Source of the DNA: Hofstenia miamia
Taxonomy: Eukaryota > Xenacoelomorpha > Acoela
Length of the DNA: 64,000 nt
Assembly: GCA_004352715.1 (NCBI GenBank)
Contig: SCFE01000105.1
Location: 864,709-928,708, forward strand
Direction of reading: 5' to 3'
Below the pieces are notes generated by a model, which was not told where the DNA came from, ran no database searches, and saw only the letters and a list, made by a program, of their open reading frames with translations. The translations under genes and the position numbers were made by a program. Shown here piece by piece: positions 9,310 through 21,715 of this stretch. Numbering within the stretch: the first letter of the stretch is position 1; each line of letters begins with the position of its first letter.

Positions 9310-10411
9310 TAAAAGTTGAAGCTCCAAGGATTTTAGTTCTTAATTGTAGATCTCTAAGAATCAAAAGATTTAAATTCCTTATTAATTGATATTCTCACAT
9401 ATGAAATAGATGTCTGCATAGTTAGTGAAACTTGGTTTGATTGTGAAATATCTGAAAGTTATCCTCAATTGGCTGGATATTTTTGTTTTAGAAAAGATCG
9501 GGAAATTTCGAATAAAAGGCACAGAGGTGGTGGTGTATGTATTTATGTTAAAGGCAATATTGAAAGTAATCTCGTAATATTTACTGAAGCAATTAAGATA
9601 GAATTATTGTGGATCAAAATACTGATTAGTAAGAAGTTAATGTATATTGCCGGATTGTATAGCCCGCCAAATTTAAGTGCGAGATTGTATCTTTGATTGC
9701 ATCTAAAATTTAATTTTAAGTAACCAGGCATTATTTTTTATTATTGGTGGTGACTTTAATGATCTCAATGTTGATGGGCTGTCAAGTTCTATATGTATGA
9801 CAAAACTCAATCATAAAAATACAAGAAAATTAAGAAACCTAGATAACGTTATAACCTCTCATCCTAATTTATATAAAAATTGTTATACATTTCAAGTTGG
9901 GGTTTCTACAGATCATCTTGGATTAATAGCAGAACCTTCATTTATAACAGGTATAGAAAAAGTGACAATTCCATTTCAAATTATTAATGCAAAAAATATT
10001 GAAAAACTAAATTGTTTATTGAATAATATAAACTTTGAAGAATTTGAAGAAATCATACGATACGATATTGATGAAGTGACTGCATTATTTTGTAAGACGA
10101 TCAAGAGTTGCATTGACAGAGCATGTCCAATCATTAATGTTAAAATGACAAACAAGGATCCAATTTTCATGACTCCTCAAATTAAATATATATTGAGAAA
10201 AAAGAAGAAATTAATGCTTAAAAAACAATTTCATAGAGCAGATGAAATGTTTGAAAGAATTAATAAAGAAATTAAAAGAAGTATTTCAAGGAAAAATCCA
10301 AAAAAATGGTGGGCTTCTGTAAATCAACTTATGGGACGCAATACACTATCAAAGATGAATAAAGAATTTGATGCAAATGAAAAATGTTTACTAATATATC
10401 AAATGATTTGA
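9310..10411 (+). pseudogene. LINE-B ORF2, APE-type endonuclease
   Basis: Endonuclease domain of LINE-B. It reads ILVLNCRSL near the start, VSETWF (the SETW catalytic block, about 9421-9437), RGGGVCIYVK, then after a frame change GGDFNDLNVDGL (GDFN motif, about 9745-9780), and STDHLGLI (SDH block with S present and D-H kept, about 9909). The linker continues through a lysine-rich stretch and KKWWASVNQLMGRN (WW motif before the RT, about 10301). Stops near 9390 and 9696 break it; the longest open part is 9797-10411. Confidence 0.75.
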
Positions 10412-11535
10412 ATGACAAACAACCTAGAACTCCTAGTATAGATAGTGAAGAGATTCCAACCCTAACAATGCATCAAGTATATCATGCATTGAAAAGTGCA
10501 AAAAAACATCAACAGGATACGACGGAATACCATATTGGTTTATTAAAAAATTTTCGTATATAATTACACCAATAGTTCATTATATATTTACGGAATCGCT
10601 AAGAACTGCTAAATTCCCGAAAATTTGGAAAACTGCTATAATAATACCAATTCCAAAATCACAACCGGCAAAACTACATAATTTAAGACCAATTAGCATC
10701 ACTTCAATATTGTCAAGAACTTTTGAAAAACTTGTATTTAATTTTCACATCAAAGATATCTACAATAATCATTTAAATATAAATCAGCATGGATTCCAAA
10801 CAAATGGAACACCAACAAATGGAACAATTGAACTGCAAAATAGAATTCTGTCATACAAAAATGAAAATTATGATTATGTAAGATTAATCAGCCTTGATAT
10901 TAAGAAAGCCTTTGACAATGTAAATCACTACATTTTATTTGAAAAATTAAAAAATATAACACATTTAAATCCGTACATCATTAATTGGCTTGATAGTTTT
11001 ATTGGGAATAGACAACAAATCGTTAAATATAATAACAGACTTTCGGATATGGAAAATGAAAAAGGTGTTCCTCAAGGCTCCGTTTGTGGCCCATTTCTGT
11101 TCAATATATGTATTGATTCTTTAAATTGTGACTCTTTAAATATTACAAATGGTTCTATTATTAAATATGGTTATATTACAATGATTTGTCTTCAAACTCT
11201 TGAAAATTTAGACTTAACACATTAAATTAATGATAAGATCAAATCTTGGTATGAAGAAAACAAATCTTGGTATGAAGAAAAGAAAGTCGCTGGAAATGAT
11301 TATACCATTGAATAGAAAATTTGTTGATAATATATCTAAAATTGATTACTATTCCTCAGTAACAACAATGAAATATCTTGGATTTACCATAAGTAACAAG
11401 CTTTCATTTAAAAAACATATTGCTCAAGTTTATAAAAGATCAATGAGAAATTTCTATATAATATTTAAAGTAAAAATATTTTTAAATCAAGATGAAACTG
11501 AAATTTTATTTAATTCTCTAGTTAATTTTATTTAA
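10412..11535 (+). pseudogene. LINE-B ORF2, reverse transcriptase
   Basis: RT domain. YDGIPYWFIKKF and IWKTAIIIPIPKSQ lead to LRPISI (about 10683). The frame open from 10710 carries LISLDIKKAFDNVNH (motif A, catalytic aspartate present) and GVPQGSVCGPFLFNI (motif B). Where the YADD box should be, the sequence reads KYGYITMICL: both catalytic aspartates are gone, so the enzyme is dead. The last frame (11230-11535) holds KYLGFTISNKLSFKKHI, the post-catalytic block. A 21-base in-frame tandem duplication (11240-11281) repeats NLGMKK, and a 22-base one lies at 11504-11547. Confidence 0.75.
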
Positions 11536-11925
11536 TTCTCTAGTTAATTCAAGTATATGCAGGTGAATCAGAAACATCTTTATCTAAACTTAACAACATA
11601 TATAAGGAAGTGTTTAAATATATACTTATTACTAAAAAATTAAATATTTTTAACATCATTAAAGCAAAAGACAAAGCATTACATCAACACAGCAAAAGAC
11701 AAACAAAAACATCAACTTAAACAATTCATTAGCAAAAGAACTGAATACGCTACATTAAAATTAAGAAAAAACAATCCACCGAAATTATTCTTATCAAAGA
11801 CCACATTCCCAGATCGATATTTCTCATGTTATTAATTATTTATATTTCTTTTAGTTTTGTACTTTGTAGTTTACTGTATTGTAAGTTTAATTAAAGTTTA
11901 TTATTAGTATTATTATTATTATTAA
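11536..11925 (+). repeat. LINE-B 3' end with (ATT)n tail
   Basis: Decayed C-terminal coding sequence passes into an AT-rich 3' UTR and ends in ATT repeats (about 11900-11925). With the leader this gives LINE-B a length near 3.9 kb, close to full length. Confidence 0.65.
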
Positions 11926-12158
11926 GTAGTAGCAGGAAGGTTCACTTCCAGAGGTTAACATGTACTATTAAGGATAGTGATTCAGTTGTAATAGACGATA
12001 ATGACGAGTTCACGCTAGTGAACAATGACAATGATTCGTATTATAAATTCAACAACCTAGTTGATGTAGATAAGGACAATATTTTTGATAATAGTAACAT
12101 ATCTAATAAAACTAAACTTGAGAGACGCACATGGCCTAAGAGAGAGAGAGGCCCATAA
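11926..12158 (+). pseudogene. Acidic open frame without start codon
   Basis: Open frame of about 75 residues directly after the LINE-B tail, ending at the TAA near 12156. It is rich in D and N (DSDSVVIDDNDEFTLVNNDND) and ends in basic residues (TKLERRTWPKRERGP). No family recognised. Possibly a retroelement or transposase fragment. Confidence 0.25.
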
Positions 12159-12434
12159 CTGGATGGTGCGTGATCCCAGTATTTGGGATCTGAATCTAAT
12201 CTGTCTATTTAGTAATGAACACCCAAGCTCAACCAAATGTGTCTGCCAGCCAAGTGAGAAGTAGAGCCTTGAGAAGAATGGAATGGAAAAACATGATAGA
12301 ATTTTAAGATCAACCATCCCCAAAAATTTAAAATTAATCGAAAGTATATACATAAGATCAATGCAACCAAGTCTTAACACCAAAGATGATTACATATATC
12401 AGCATAACACCAAAGATGATTACATATATCAGCA
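12159..12434 (+). pseudogene. Possible GIY-YIG / retroelement tail fragment
   Basis: A frame reads ILRSTIPKNLKLIESIYIRS then MQPSLNTKDD (about 12300-12390). It recalls the 'ExxxIxxxxPxLN' end of GIY-YIG domains in Penelope-like elements. The end carries a perfect 30-base tandem duplication (12375-12404 and 12405-12434). Confidence 0.3.
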
Positions 12435-13031
12435 ACAATAATGTGAAGTACATACAATACAACCAGAGTTGCGAAGTAAATTACAAATATTTCAATTAAA
12501 TATATTAATTTTGGGACAAATACATGAGAAATGTATTTTATTTTCACAATTATTATATAATACTAATTCAGCAATTTCAGCAATATACATTTTTGGAGCT
12601 AGCCAAACAAATTACTGTTAATGAATGTGGAGAGACAGATATTCCTCCCAATAAACAGAGTATTTTGGGACACTCCCCATCAAGGAAATTGTTGTCCTTG
12701 ATGGAATAAAATTCCATTCAGAAACTTTTTTCCACACCAATATCAAAATATAAATTAAAATTTTTGTTAGATGAAAAATATTGAACAAATAATTTTTTGA
12801 TAAAATAATATACAATATTGCACACCCCTGTATACTAGTATATAATATATTAAAACCGATGCTTCATAATTATCGATGCTTTCATAAGATAAGATAATCT
12901 ATATTCATTTTCTTGTAGAACAGACGGGTCAAATCCATTCTTTGCATTGCAAAACAAAAAAAATTTTGGTTATACTTTGCTTGCTTGTTGGGTATATAAG
13001 AGCAGCAATGTTGAATATATATATATATATN
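12435..13031. other. No feature recognised; (TA)n before a single N
   Basis: AT-rich, no convincing ORF. It ends in a short TA run (about 13014-13030) and one N at 13031 that abuts a transposon fragment. Confidence 0.5.
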
Positions 13032-13612
13032 TTTAATTAAGAAAAACTCACTAATATTTTGTATGTCCGCCATTATTGGCCAAACATGCAGCAATGCGAT
13101 TTGACATTGACTTGACCAGTTTTCTACAATAATCATCAGTAATCTCTGTGCACCATACCACTTAAAATTGCTCCTTCAGATCGTCGAGTGATATGCATTG
13201 GCGCTTCCTCAGACAGTTTTTGATGTGATGCCATCAATTTTCTATGAGTTTCCGAAAGTCTTGTGATGCAATCCACTGTTTCACAACTTTGGCGCTGTGG
13301 CAAGGAGCACCATCTTTTTGTAGTACAGATATTCCGTGAAGCTGCATAAACATGGGAACTTCTCCTGAATTATTTTGAGGTAGGCCTTGGCTGTCACTGT
13401 CTCGTTGTGAGGAACAAAATGCAGACCAGCACGCCCATTCGCAGTTATAGCAAGCCAAATCATCACAGAAGGTGCTGAGGGGACAATTTGTTGCGTGTAA
13501 TGTGTGTTGAATCGTTGATTTCTTGGTCGTAGAAAGTGTGGCCGGTATGATGTAAACTGGCAAATCTTGGATTCGTCACTAAACATTACTTGCTGCCAAT
13601 TTCAGGGGTGTA
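13032..13612 (-). pseudogene. Tc1-type transposase fragment, copy 1 (between two single Ns)
   Basis: DDE transposase of the Tc1 family on the minus strand. MFSDESKICQF (first catalytic D, 13586 downward), VMIWLAITANGRAGLHF, then in the next frame LQKDGAPCHSAKVVKQW (second D) and FRKLIEN (remains of 'SPDLNPIEN', third acid). Next, after a stop, comes a C-terminal TDDYCRKLVKSMSNRI and GGHTKY. A frameshift splits the core near 13370. Both flanks are single Ns, and both ends match the ends of copy 2 around its gap. So this piece may be misplaced gap sequence. Confidence 0.8.
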
Positions 13613-14166
13613 GNTTAAAGCAATCCCAATCCAGCATTCACTTTTTTGAATTTTTATGAAAGTATGCCAAAATATTACTTTTATGACTTTCAGCCACAAA
13701 TGTTACCGTATTTTTCAAAAAAACAAGAATATGAGTTTTATGACTTCATAACTTCCTATTTAACTGCAGAAAAGGTCTGAAAGTCATCTAATTTTAAGCA
13801 AACTACAAAAATATACCAAACCAAAAAAATGCCTTTTATAACTTTTGGTTGCCCTAATTATATTATTAATGAGGAAAAACCTAATTTCCCAATTAATATC
13901 GACCTTTTACGAATAAAAATCTATAAATATTGATATGTCAGAAAACTTGTTGTGTTGCATGAAAACTTCCATATCTTGTAAAAAATATAGCTTTATCTTG
14001 GAAAATTCCATTTTTAAATCAAGTTTTTTTCTCAGAATATATTATCCGATAAAATCCGGTAACCAAGTTAAATTTTACCGGATACCCGATATCCGGATCC
14101 GGTTGTGTAATTGCCGATTTTATCGGATACCAGATTCTGGCACATCCCTAATATATACATGTATAT
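13613..14166. repeat. Unique AT-rich DNA and a 'GGGATGTGCC' MITE fragment
   Basis: Nothing is recognised to about 14035. From about 14038 to 14150 the sequence is full of TATCCGGAT-like words and ends in TCTGGCACATCCCTAATA. In reverse complement this starts TAGGGATGTGCCAGA, a common end of short hAT-like repeats. Family inferred from that end only. Confidence 0.35.
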
Positions 14167-15722
14167 ACAGTACTGGCCAAAAGTTTGGGAACACTTTCAA
14201 AATTTAGAAATTTTTGTATTTTACACTAAAAAACGCAATGTAGAAACAATATAATAACACAATGTAGAAAAAATATGATAACACCGTGTAGAAAGTAAAT
14301 ATTTAATTAAGAAAAACTCACTAATATTTTGTATGTCCGCCATTATTGGCCAAACATGCAGCAATGCGATTTGACATTGACTTGACCAGTTTTCTACAAT
14401 ANNNNNNNNNNNNNNNNNNNNNNNNNNNNNNNNNNNNNNNNNNNNNNNNNNNNNNNNNNNNNNNNNNNNNNNNNNNNNNNNNNNNNNNNNNNNNNNNNNN
14501 NNNNNNNNNNNNNNNNNNNNNNNNNNNNNNNNNNNNNNNNNNNNNNNNNNNNNNNNNNNNNNNNNNNNNNNNNNNNNNNNNNNNNNNNNNNNNNNNNNNN
14601 NNNNNNNNNNNNNNNNNNNNNNNNNNNNNNNNNNNNNNNNNNNNNNNNNNNNNNNNNNNNNNNNNNNNNNNNNNNNNNNNNNNNNNNNNNNNNNNNNNNN
14701 NNNNNNNNNNNNNNNNNNNNNNNNNNNNNNNNNNNNNNNNNNNNNNNNNNNNNNNNNNNNNNNNNNNNNNNNNNNNNNNNNNNNNNNNNNNNNNNNNNNN
14801 NNNNNNNNNNNNNNNNNNNNNNNNNNNNNNNNNNNNNNNNNNNNNNNNNNNNNNNNNNNNNNNNNNNNNNNNNNNNNNNNNNNNNNNNNNNNNNNNNNNN
14901 NNNNNNNNNNNNNNNNNNNNNNNNNNNNNNNNNNNNNNNNNNNNNNNNNNNNNNNNNNNNNNNNNNNNNNNNNNNNNNNNNNNNNNNNNNNNNNNNNNNN
15001 NNNNNNNNNNNNNNNNNNNNNNNNNNNNNNNNNNNNNNNNNNNNNNNNNNNNNNNNNNNNNNNNNNNNNNNNNNNNNNNNNNNNNNNNNNNNNNNNNNNN
15101 NNNNNNNNNNNNNNNNNNNNNNNNNNNNNNNNNNNNNNNNNNNNNNNNNNNNNNNNNNNNNNNNNNNNNNNNNNNNNNNNNNNNNNNNNNNNNNNNNNNN
15201 NNNNNNNNNNNNNNNNNNNNNNNNNNNNNNNNNNNNNNNNNNNNNNNNNNNNNNNNNNNNNNNNNNNNNNNNNNNNNNNNNNNNNNNNNNNNNNNNNNNN
15301 NNNNNNNNNNNNNNNNNNNNNNNNNNNNNNNNNNNNNNNNNNNNNNNNNNNNNNNNNNNNNNNNNNNNNNNNNNNNNNNNNNNNNNNNNNNNNNNNNNNN
15401 NGGTAGGCCTTGGCTGTCACTGTCTCGTTGTGAGGAACAAAATGCAGACCAGCACGCCCATTCGCAGTTATAGCAAGCCAAATCATCACAGAAGGTGCTG
15501 AGGGGACAATTTGTTGCGTGTAATGTGTGTTGAATCGTTGATTTCTTGGTCGTAGAAAGTGTGGCCGGTATGATGTAAACTGGCAAATCTTGGATTCGTC
15601 ACTAAACATTACTTGCTGCCAATTTCAGGGGTGTAGTGTTTGCATTGCATGCAGAAGCGCAACCGGTCTCGAATGTTCTTTGAAGACAATCGGGGTTTGG
15701 CTACCGGTTTGCACGATGGAAG
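14167..15722 (-). mobile_element. Tc1-type transposon, copy 2, with gap
   Basis: The left end reads TACAGTACTGGCCAAAAGTT, a classical Tc1 terminal repeat after TA. On the minus strand the transposase reads RDRLRFCMQCKHYTPEIGS (about 15690-15630), MFSDESKICQF (first D), VMIWLAITAN, then a 1000-N gap (14402-15401), then CRKLVKSMSNRIAA and GGHTKY near 14390-14330. The right terminal repeat is missing; the element stops at about 15722, next to a MITE fragment. Identical outside the gap to copy 1 as far as can be compared. Confidence 0.8.
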
Positions 15723-15730
15723 ATCAAAGG

Positions 15731-15795
15731 TAGTATTCCCTGAAATTTAAGGGATTTCACCAAATTTTTAGTTCCACAATCTTACTGTAACATAT
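15731..15795. mobile_element. MITE, TTACAGTA family, right-end fragment
   Basis: TTTAAGGGATTTCACCAAAT ... CTTACTGTAACATATAC matches the right end of the element at 7675-7929. The left end is missing. It abuts the truncated Tc1 element. Confidence 0.55.
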
Positions 15796-17925
15796 ACACT
15801 GACATGGTCTGTGTTGGCTTGTTGACAATGGTCATGCATTGTAAAAATTATCGTACTCGATTTTGCTCAAATATAACGGGCGAAAGTGATAAGCGTTAAA
15901 AAATAATGACAGAGAACTAAATCTGCTATGATCTGAACAATCCTGTTAAAAATAGCAATTGAAGCTTTGAATTCTCAAGAATGGAAAATCTTTTTTTGGA
16001 TGACATGTCAACGACAATTGGTGTATTCCAAAATCGCATGCATTATTGATATCAAAGATGAAAAACTGAAGAGTTTCAGTTTTGAACTTGGATTTACGGT
16101 TAGTCCATTATTGTATGCCAAAATACTTCTTCCCAAACATTGAATGTGAGAATACCTTCATAACGCCAATGAAGAAAATTTTTTGAAGCAAAAATGCAAA
16201 TACTTTTTTGAGTTTGTGAACATGGAAAAGCTAAAATATAATTTTTTATTAGTATTGAAAGACTTATTTATGTATCTGTGTTGATAACATTACGCGAAAC
16301 CTATGGACCTATGAAAATAATTACAGTATGTGTCACGTACTGAATATTCTTTTATCTTACAGTGTGCCAAAATGGGGGTAGAAGGCTATTCTAGTCAGAA
16401 AAATATTTTCTATAAAGCTATCGATTAGACTAGTAGTTTTTTTACCGAAAATTACAACATTGCTTATTCACTACAATGTAATGACGAATTATAGTTTCAA
16501 CCAGTGAATGACATCCTAGGTTCTAGTAGGCTCCTATAATAGGATTAAATTTAAAATTTATAAATGCCTGATTTAATTGCAGCACTATTTGTTTTGTTTG
16601 TGGACTGGAAACTCCAAGTTTTTTGAAAACTCAGTGCATATATATATATATATATATAGTTTGGATTTCAAATTTTTATTTTGTAGACTTTCCTTTATAT
16701 ACAAATTTTGTCAACTGCAATTTAATTACATGATTTATATTTATAAATCGTATCATTAAAAATGTCAAAAATCTTATTATTTTAATTGTTTCAAATATTC
16801 TAAAAAAATTTTAGTACCTATTATAATTTAAACAATGTATGTTGTCAATGTGATTTTGAGTATTCATAACATTAAAATTATTCTTATAATAAACGAATTT
16901 AAATTATTTAATTTTTGTATGATAGATTGAATATATAGTTTGCATGGTACAATACAAAGCATTTGTTATGCAAAATATGTCAAATTAATGATGTTTCTGA
17001 TATCAAATACAAATGTTCCTATGTATTAACTACACCGTTGAATGCGGTTTGTGGTTTTAGAATTCCGTGCTCACGTTTCATCTGGGAAGCAATCTACACT
17101 CTTTAATCTAATAACACCTTTGAACCAACGCGCATGATTAATACTGTCGTGAAACCGGATTTTTACTCAGGAATTTAATAACCTAAAGTGTAGCCGAGAA
17201 AGGAAATTAAATCTCTAAGATTTTATCCTAAGAATCACGGGTGTTCAATGTACCAACAAGGGGTTGAACTCAAACTTCTCGAAAGTCTATCAAAAAGTTC
17301 GATTATTAATACTAAAAATGTGAATAGACTCCTGTCTATGATAAGGTTTCAACACCACAAAGTTTCTTGTCAAAGTCCCTCAAACTCTAATCAGTGAATC
17401 AGACTAATTCTAAACCCAACTGAGCGTACAGGATTGTACCAGTAATTTTACCTTATTCACTTATACTCCAAGTTCACTACTATGTGTAATTATAAGTTTG
17501 ATTTTAAAAGTGTATTCTCAAACTTAATATTGAACTGTAAATTTCCGATATACCTCAAATAAATCGAACACGTTTATTCTTTGCCTTGTATTAAATTTTA
17601 ACACAAAAGAAACTGTCAACGAATTTCTGTTATAAAGTGAAACAAATTTCTCTTAACGAAAGGAATCAAGCAACTAATAAGTACGCGAAATTATTTCAAG
17701 CTTTTGAGATTCCACTTTCTACTAAAATTTCTGTCGTTGCAAACAACAATAGCACGTTTTAATTCAGTGTTTCTCTCACACTAATCGATTTCTTTACTAA
17801 CTATGTGGGAAAACAGTTTCCTTAAGTCAAAGCACACCGCGAACTACTTTAAACAATGTTTTTATAGTCTTAAAAGAACGATTGTAAGCAGAATATAGCG
17901 GTTTGTATTTAACTCTCGTTATAAA
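15796..17925. other. No gene recognised
   Basis: AT-rich non-coding DNA with one (TA)n run at about 16637-16658. A more balanced patch at 17050-17450 has no long ORF and no family I recognise. Confidence 0.5.
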
Positions 17926-18043
17926 GGTGCGTTCAGATGAGAACCTTTTGATGTATATCATTTGATATACGCCAAAAAGATGCTCGTCTGAACGCACATC
18001 GTTCAAATTAGCATACATCAAAAAGATGCTCGTCTGAACGCAC
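17926..18043. mobile_element. Short inverted-repeat element (GTGCGTTCAGA...)
   Basis: Left end GTGCGTTCAGATGAG. The complement ATGCTCGTCTGAACGCAC occurs twice (17980-17997 and 18026-18043), each after CAAAAAG. So this is a small MITE with a duplicated right end, or two nested copies. It runs into the gap at 18044-18175. Confidence 0.5.
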
Positions 18044-18175
18044 NNNNNNNNNNNNNNNNNNNNNNNNNNNNNNNNNNNNNNNNNNNNNNNNNNNNNNNNN
18101 NNNNNNNNNNNNNNNNNNNNNNNNNNNNNNNNNNNNNNNNNNNNNNNNNNNNNNNNNNNNNNNNNNNNNNNNNNN
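18044..18175. other. Assembly gap (132 N)
   Basis: Gap bordered by an inverted-repeat element. Confidence 0.95.
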
Positions 18176-19356
18176 TTTAAAGTTTATTTATATAGTTTTC
18201 AACCAAATTTTTACATGATTTTAAACATGTGTTCAACACTGCAATATTATTTAGATGAAAACAGTTGGCGTGAATTCCACATTATACACATATAGGACAC
18301 ATACCTTACAATCACCCTTCAATTTTGTGTATATGCTTTTTGTTTTTAAAACGGTTTTTCAATTAAAAATTGGTTTTAAAGTGGTTATATATTGGTTTAA
18401 AATAACCAAAATTTTAATAACAAATACCCAAATGTAAGCGGATTATAAACGTTCTTTTTTTGATATAAAATGTTATTTGAGGAAAATGGTTTTTATTAGG
18501 TTTAAAATTGATATAAATACGGTTATTTTATTGGTTAAAAATCGGTTTTTGACTGGATATTTAACCAAAAATTCACATTAAAAAATGTTTTTTTAAACAA
18601 TTTTGGTTATCAAATAATGGTTTATTTTTCATTAAAATTTCGTCATTTTTGCTTGGCCGCTACATCTATAATTTTGCACTCCGCTAAAGTATATATAATT
18701 TTAATGTATAATGTGTATTACGTACATTATTTTTCTCGATTGTTTAGGTAGACTACATAATTGAGAAGAAATAATTCTGAAGAAATACAGTTCATTTCAG
18801 ATGCACTTCCAATGCTCAACTTAGGCTACAGAATTTGTAAAATACATGAATTTGGTATTCAATAATTGTTCAGGAATTGAAAACTTCTTGAGCAATTATA
18901 TTTAAATTTTGATTTGGAAGTAACACTATATGAATTTAATATCAAATAATCAATTTTTTCAAATTTTACTACAAGTAAATGAATAGAATGTAGTATATGT
19001 AGATGTATTATAGTGAGCATATAATCCCGTTTATTTCTATGCATCATTTGAGAGAGTGAATGATAATGACCGGAGCTATTATTTCAAACATCGCAATAAA
19101 TTGAGTTCATTTAATTTCAAATAATATTTTGCAAATATTTAATTTCACTATACTACGTTCCCGCTAGAGGGCTTGTAAATCACTAAATTAAATGTCGTGC
19201 AATGTAATGATCATGATATCCAGTTTAGAAAAGCTGGTTGGGTGATCGCACTCGGCGAATAGATACTATTAATAACATTGAATGGCTATTTGGCTCTTTT
19301 TACTCATTTTTGTAGTCGTGCAAACAATGCTGGAGAGGAGAACAAGAATACATATG
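18176..19356. other. No gene; GGTTTT-rich tract
   Basis: From about 18340 to 18620 the words GGTTTT and TTGGTTTAAA recur in a loose, degenerate tandem fashion. The rest is AT-rich with no recognisable feature. Confidence 0.4.
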
Positions 19357-20480
19357 CAGTAGACCCTGCTTGATAAATCTACGTTAGGACCAGGCTATTT
19401 TGGATTTATTAACACTAGAACAGCGATTACTCCTTGAAAATAAATCTACATCTGAAGTTTCAAATGCAAAAATTATGCAATAGAAACCAAATTTCTACAA
19501 ATAGCAAAGTTAATAAGATTATCAACATAATTGGAAGTATATGTATCTGTGCTAGTTGCTTTGCTAAATCAATAATGAAGTAATCAACAAATGCGTAATG
19601 GTCAGTTTGATCTATCGTCGCTTTTCTAGTGCTATCCAAAGGATTTACTAACTGAGAGAAAAATGACAAACTCTAAAAAAGGTATACCTATTGCTAAGCA
19701 ATTTATAGAAAAATCAACAAATGTTTTGTTTTTGGCAGATGATAAATTTATCAAGATTTCCTTGCTTTAGAGGGCACTATTCCCGTATTTCAGGGCTGAT
19801 GTTCTCTTTGAAAGCAACAAACGCGTCCATTTTGCTGTATCTAAAACTATTGAGACCATATTTCTATCGAATAAGAGAAAATAGCATTTCCGCAGCTGTT
19901 GAGGCTCAGGAGTAATTAATTCTACATCACTATCTTCGTCAAGTTCGACTTCCTCTCTCTCACCATCCACAATGTCGTGGACCAGCTCATTAAGCATGTC
20001 TTCTTTCTTTACTTCCGACACAATAACATCACCAATCAATAATTATCTATCAAATTCATTTTCAGTCAATTCAGTAGGAGTGATGGTCCATTCCGTTCGT
20101 CATTAACCAGTTCCACCCCAAAAGCAGTAAATCCGGCCTTGATTTAACCGTTTTTGATGTTGTTAGAAGAAACTCATTCCATGCTCATTGGTCATATACA
20201 TGGCCTCTAACGGAGTCATGTGTTTTGTAACCGCGTGAGCAAAAATTTCAACCTCAGTGTCATCTATGAATCGCAATTACAATCAGTTTGGCGATTCAAT
20301 ACATGAGTCGGTCATTCTTTTTTTAGAAAAATGGGATTTATTAATTGGGGTGTAGGATTTATTAACAGATGGGTTTTCAAAGTAGAAATTAATTCCAGAC
20401 TAATTTGGATGTAGTAGGGATTGATTTATTATTAATGGATTTATAAAGCCTACTGTAGGCCTACTATAAAGCGTCTACTG
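19357..20480 (-). mobile_element. Pogo/Tigger-like DNA transposon, decayed
   Basis: The left end CAGTAGACCCTGCTTGATAAA and the right end, read in complement (CAGTAGACGCTTTATAGTAG), form terminal repeats. The minus-strand frame at 20039-19767 begins MIGDVIVSEVKKEDMLN, has an acidic stretch (EREEVELDEDSDVEL), then TPEPQQLRK. This is the layout of the C-terminus of pogo/Tigger transposases (acidic region, then a leucine-rich helix). No DDE core is readable. TA target duplication: present on the right side only. Confidence 0.5.
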
Positions 20481-20721
20481 TATTGCCTTAGTAAGGAAAA
20501 TGCAGTCGGTTGAGTTTGTAGAGGATTCGGATGCTTAGACACCATTAAGCTGAAGATAGTCAAAGCAGACTTGTCAAGCCGAAGCTACTAAAGATCTCAA
20601 TTAATTACAGTTGAATTGGTTATTTAGTTTTTCTGTTTTAGTGTTTCTTTGGTGCAAACCAAATATGAGAGTGTGTGTAAGCATTTTATGACAGGTATGA
20701 AGTCCCAAACCTTTTGGTTTA

Positions 20722-20814
20722 CAGTGGCGTAGGAAGGTGTAAGCGTAGGGGGTGCGTTTTCTCAAAACAGGCGCAATTGCGTAATCATGTTGAGAGTACA
20801 TGTCATTCATACAA

Positions 20815-20845
<31 letters not shown>

Positions 20846-21715
20846 TTTCATTATTAAATTTTGGCCCGACCCGGTTCACAAATGTCATGAATATTTTTGT
20901 TGTTAAGGTTGTTCAAGTCATAAAATATGTGTATTATTTAATATCTGAAGGTACAAAAAATTTAAATCAAACCATACCCTGTGTAAAAAAGGTAAACCGA
21001 TTCTAATATATAGTTGGTCATTTCAGCTTAATGTTTTGGTAATGAGAAGCGTTTGATAGATAAATGGACTTAAATATAGTAACTACAATTCTCACTTAAC
21101 CGTATGCAGCCATTATTAAGGCAGACTAAGAAACTATGTTTCTTATTGGCCATAAGTATTAGTAAACTAACACCCATATTCAACACCTTTTGTCTAGCAT
21201 TGATGAGCCCTCTTTCAATAGCATGCTCAGAACCACGTTCAACCAGAACTACGTGTTGTGCGCATGACACAGTATGAGCTTGTCTCGTTTACTGCTACGA
21301 ACTGCTTCAGCCCATAAAATAGTCTAAAATTATACCCACTCCCTACTTATATGTAAATGTAGTAGAATGAACTGCTAATAACAAAGCAAAGTGCTGTAAT
21401 GATGTTGATTTGGAGGGTAAATGAATGACATCAATGCTGATTTTCCTGGCCAATAGTTTTGCATTTTTTCGCGATTTCTGAAGCACTATAAATTTCCGTG
21501 CCATTTATATCGTTGAAAAATTATTTCTGTTCATAACATTTATGATTTGAAGTTTCACTACTTTTAGAACTGATGTATAGATATAGCTATTAATACAATT
21601 GCAAATTCATTGTAATCTACGGTAAATTTTTTGTAATGCTCTCCTAGAATAGGCGTCAGGGGAGCATTGGGGGTGCGATCGCACCCAACGCACCATCCCC
21701 CTTCCTATGCCCCTG
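20722..21715. mobile_element. Non-autonomous hAT-like element (CAGTGGCGTAGG ends)
   Basis: The left end CAGTGGCGTAGGAAGG is matched in complement by the right end (CAGGGGCATAGGAAGG). CAGTGGCGTA is the usual start of many hAT elements. GGTTTA occurs at both flanks, a possible remnant of the 8-bp duplication. Inside are a (TA)n run (about 20813-20841) and a perfect 16-base palindrome GGGTGCGATCGCACCC (21671-21686). No transposase readable. Confidence 0.55.
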
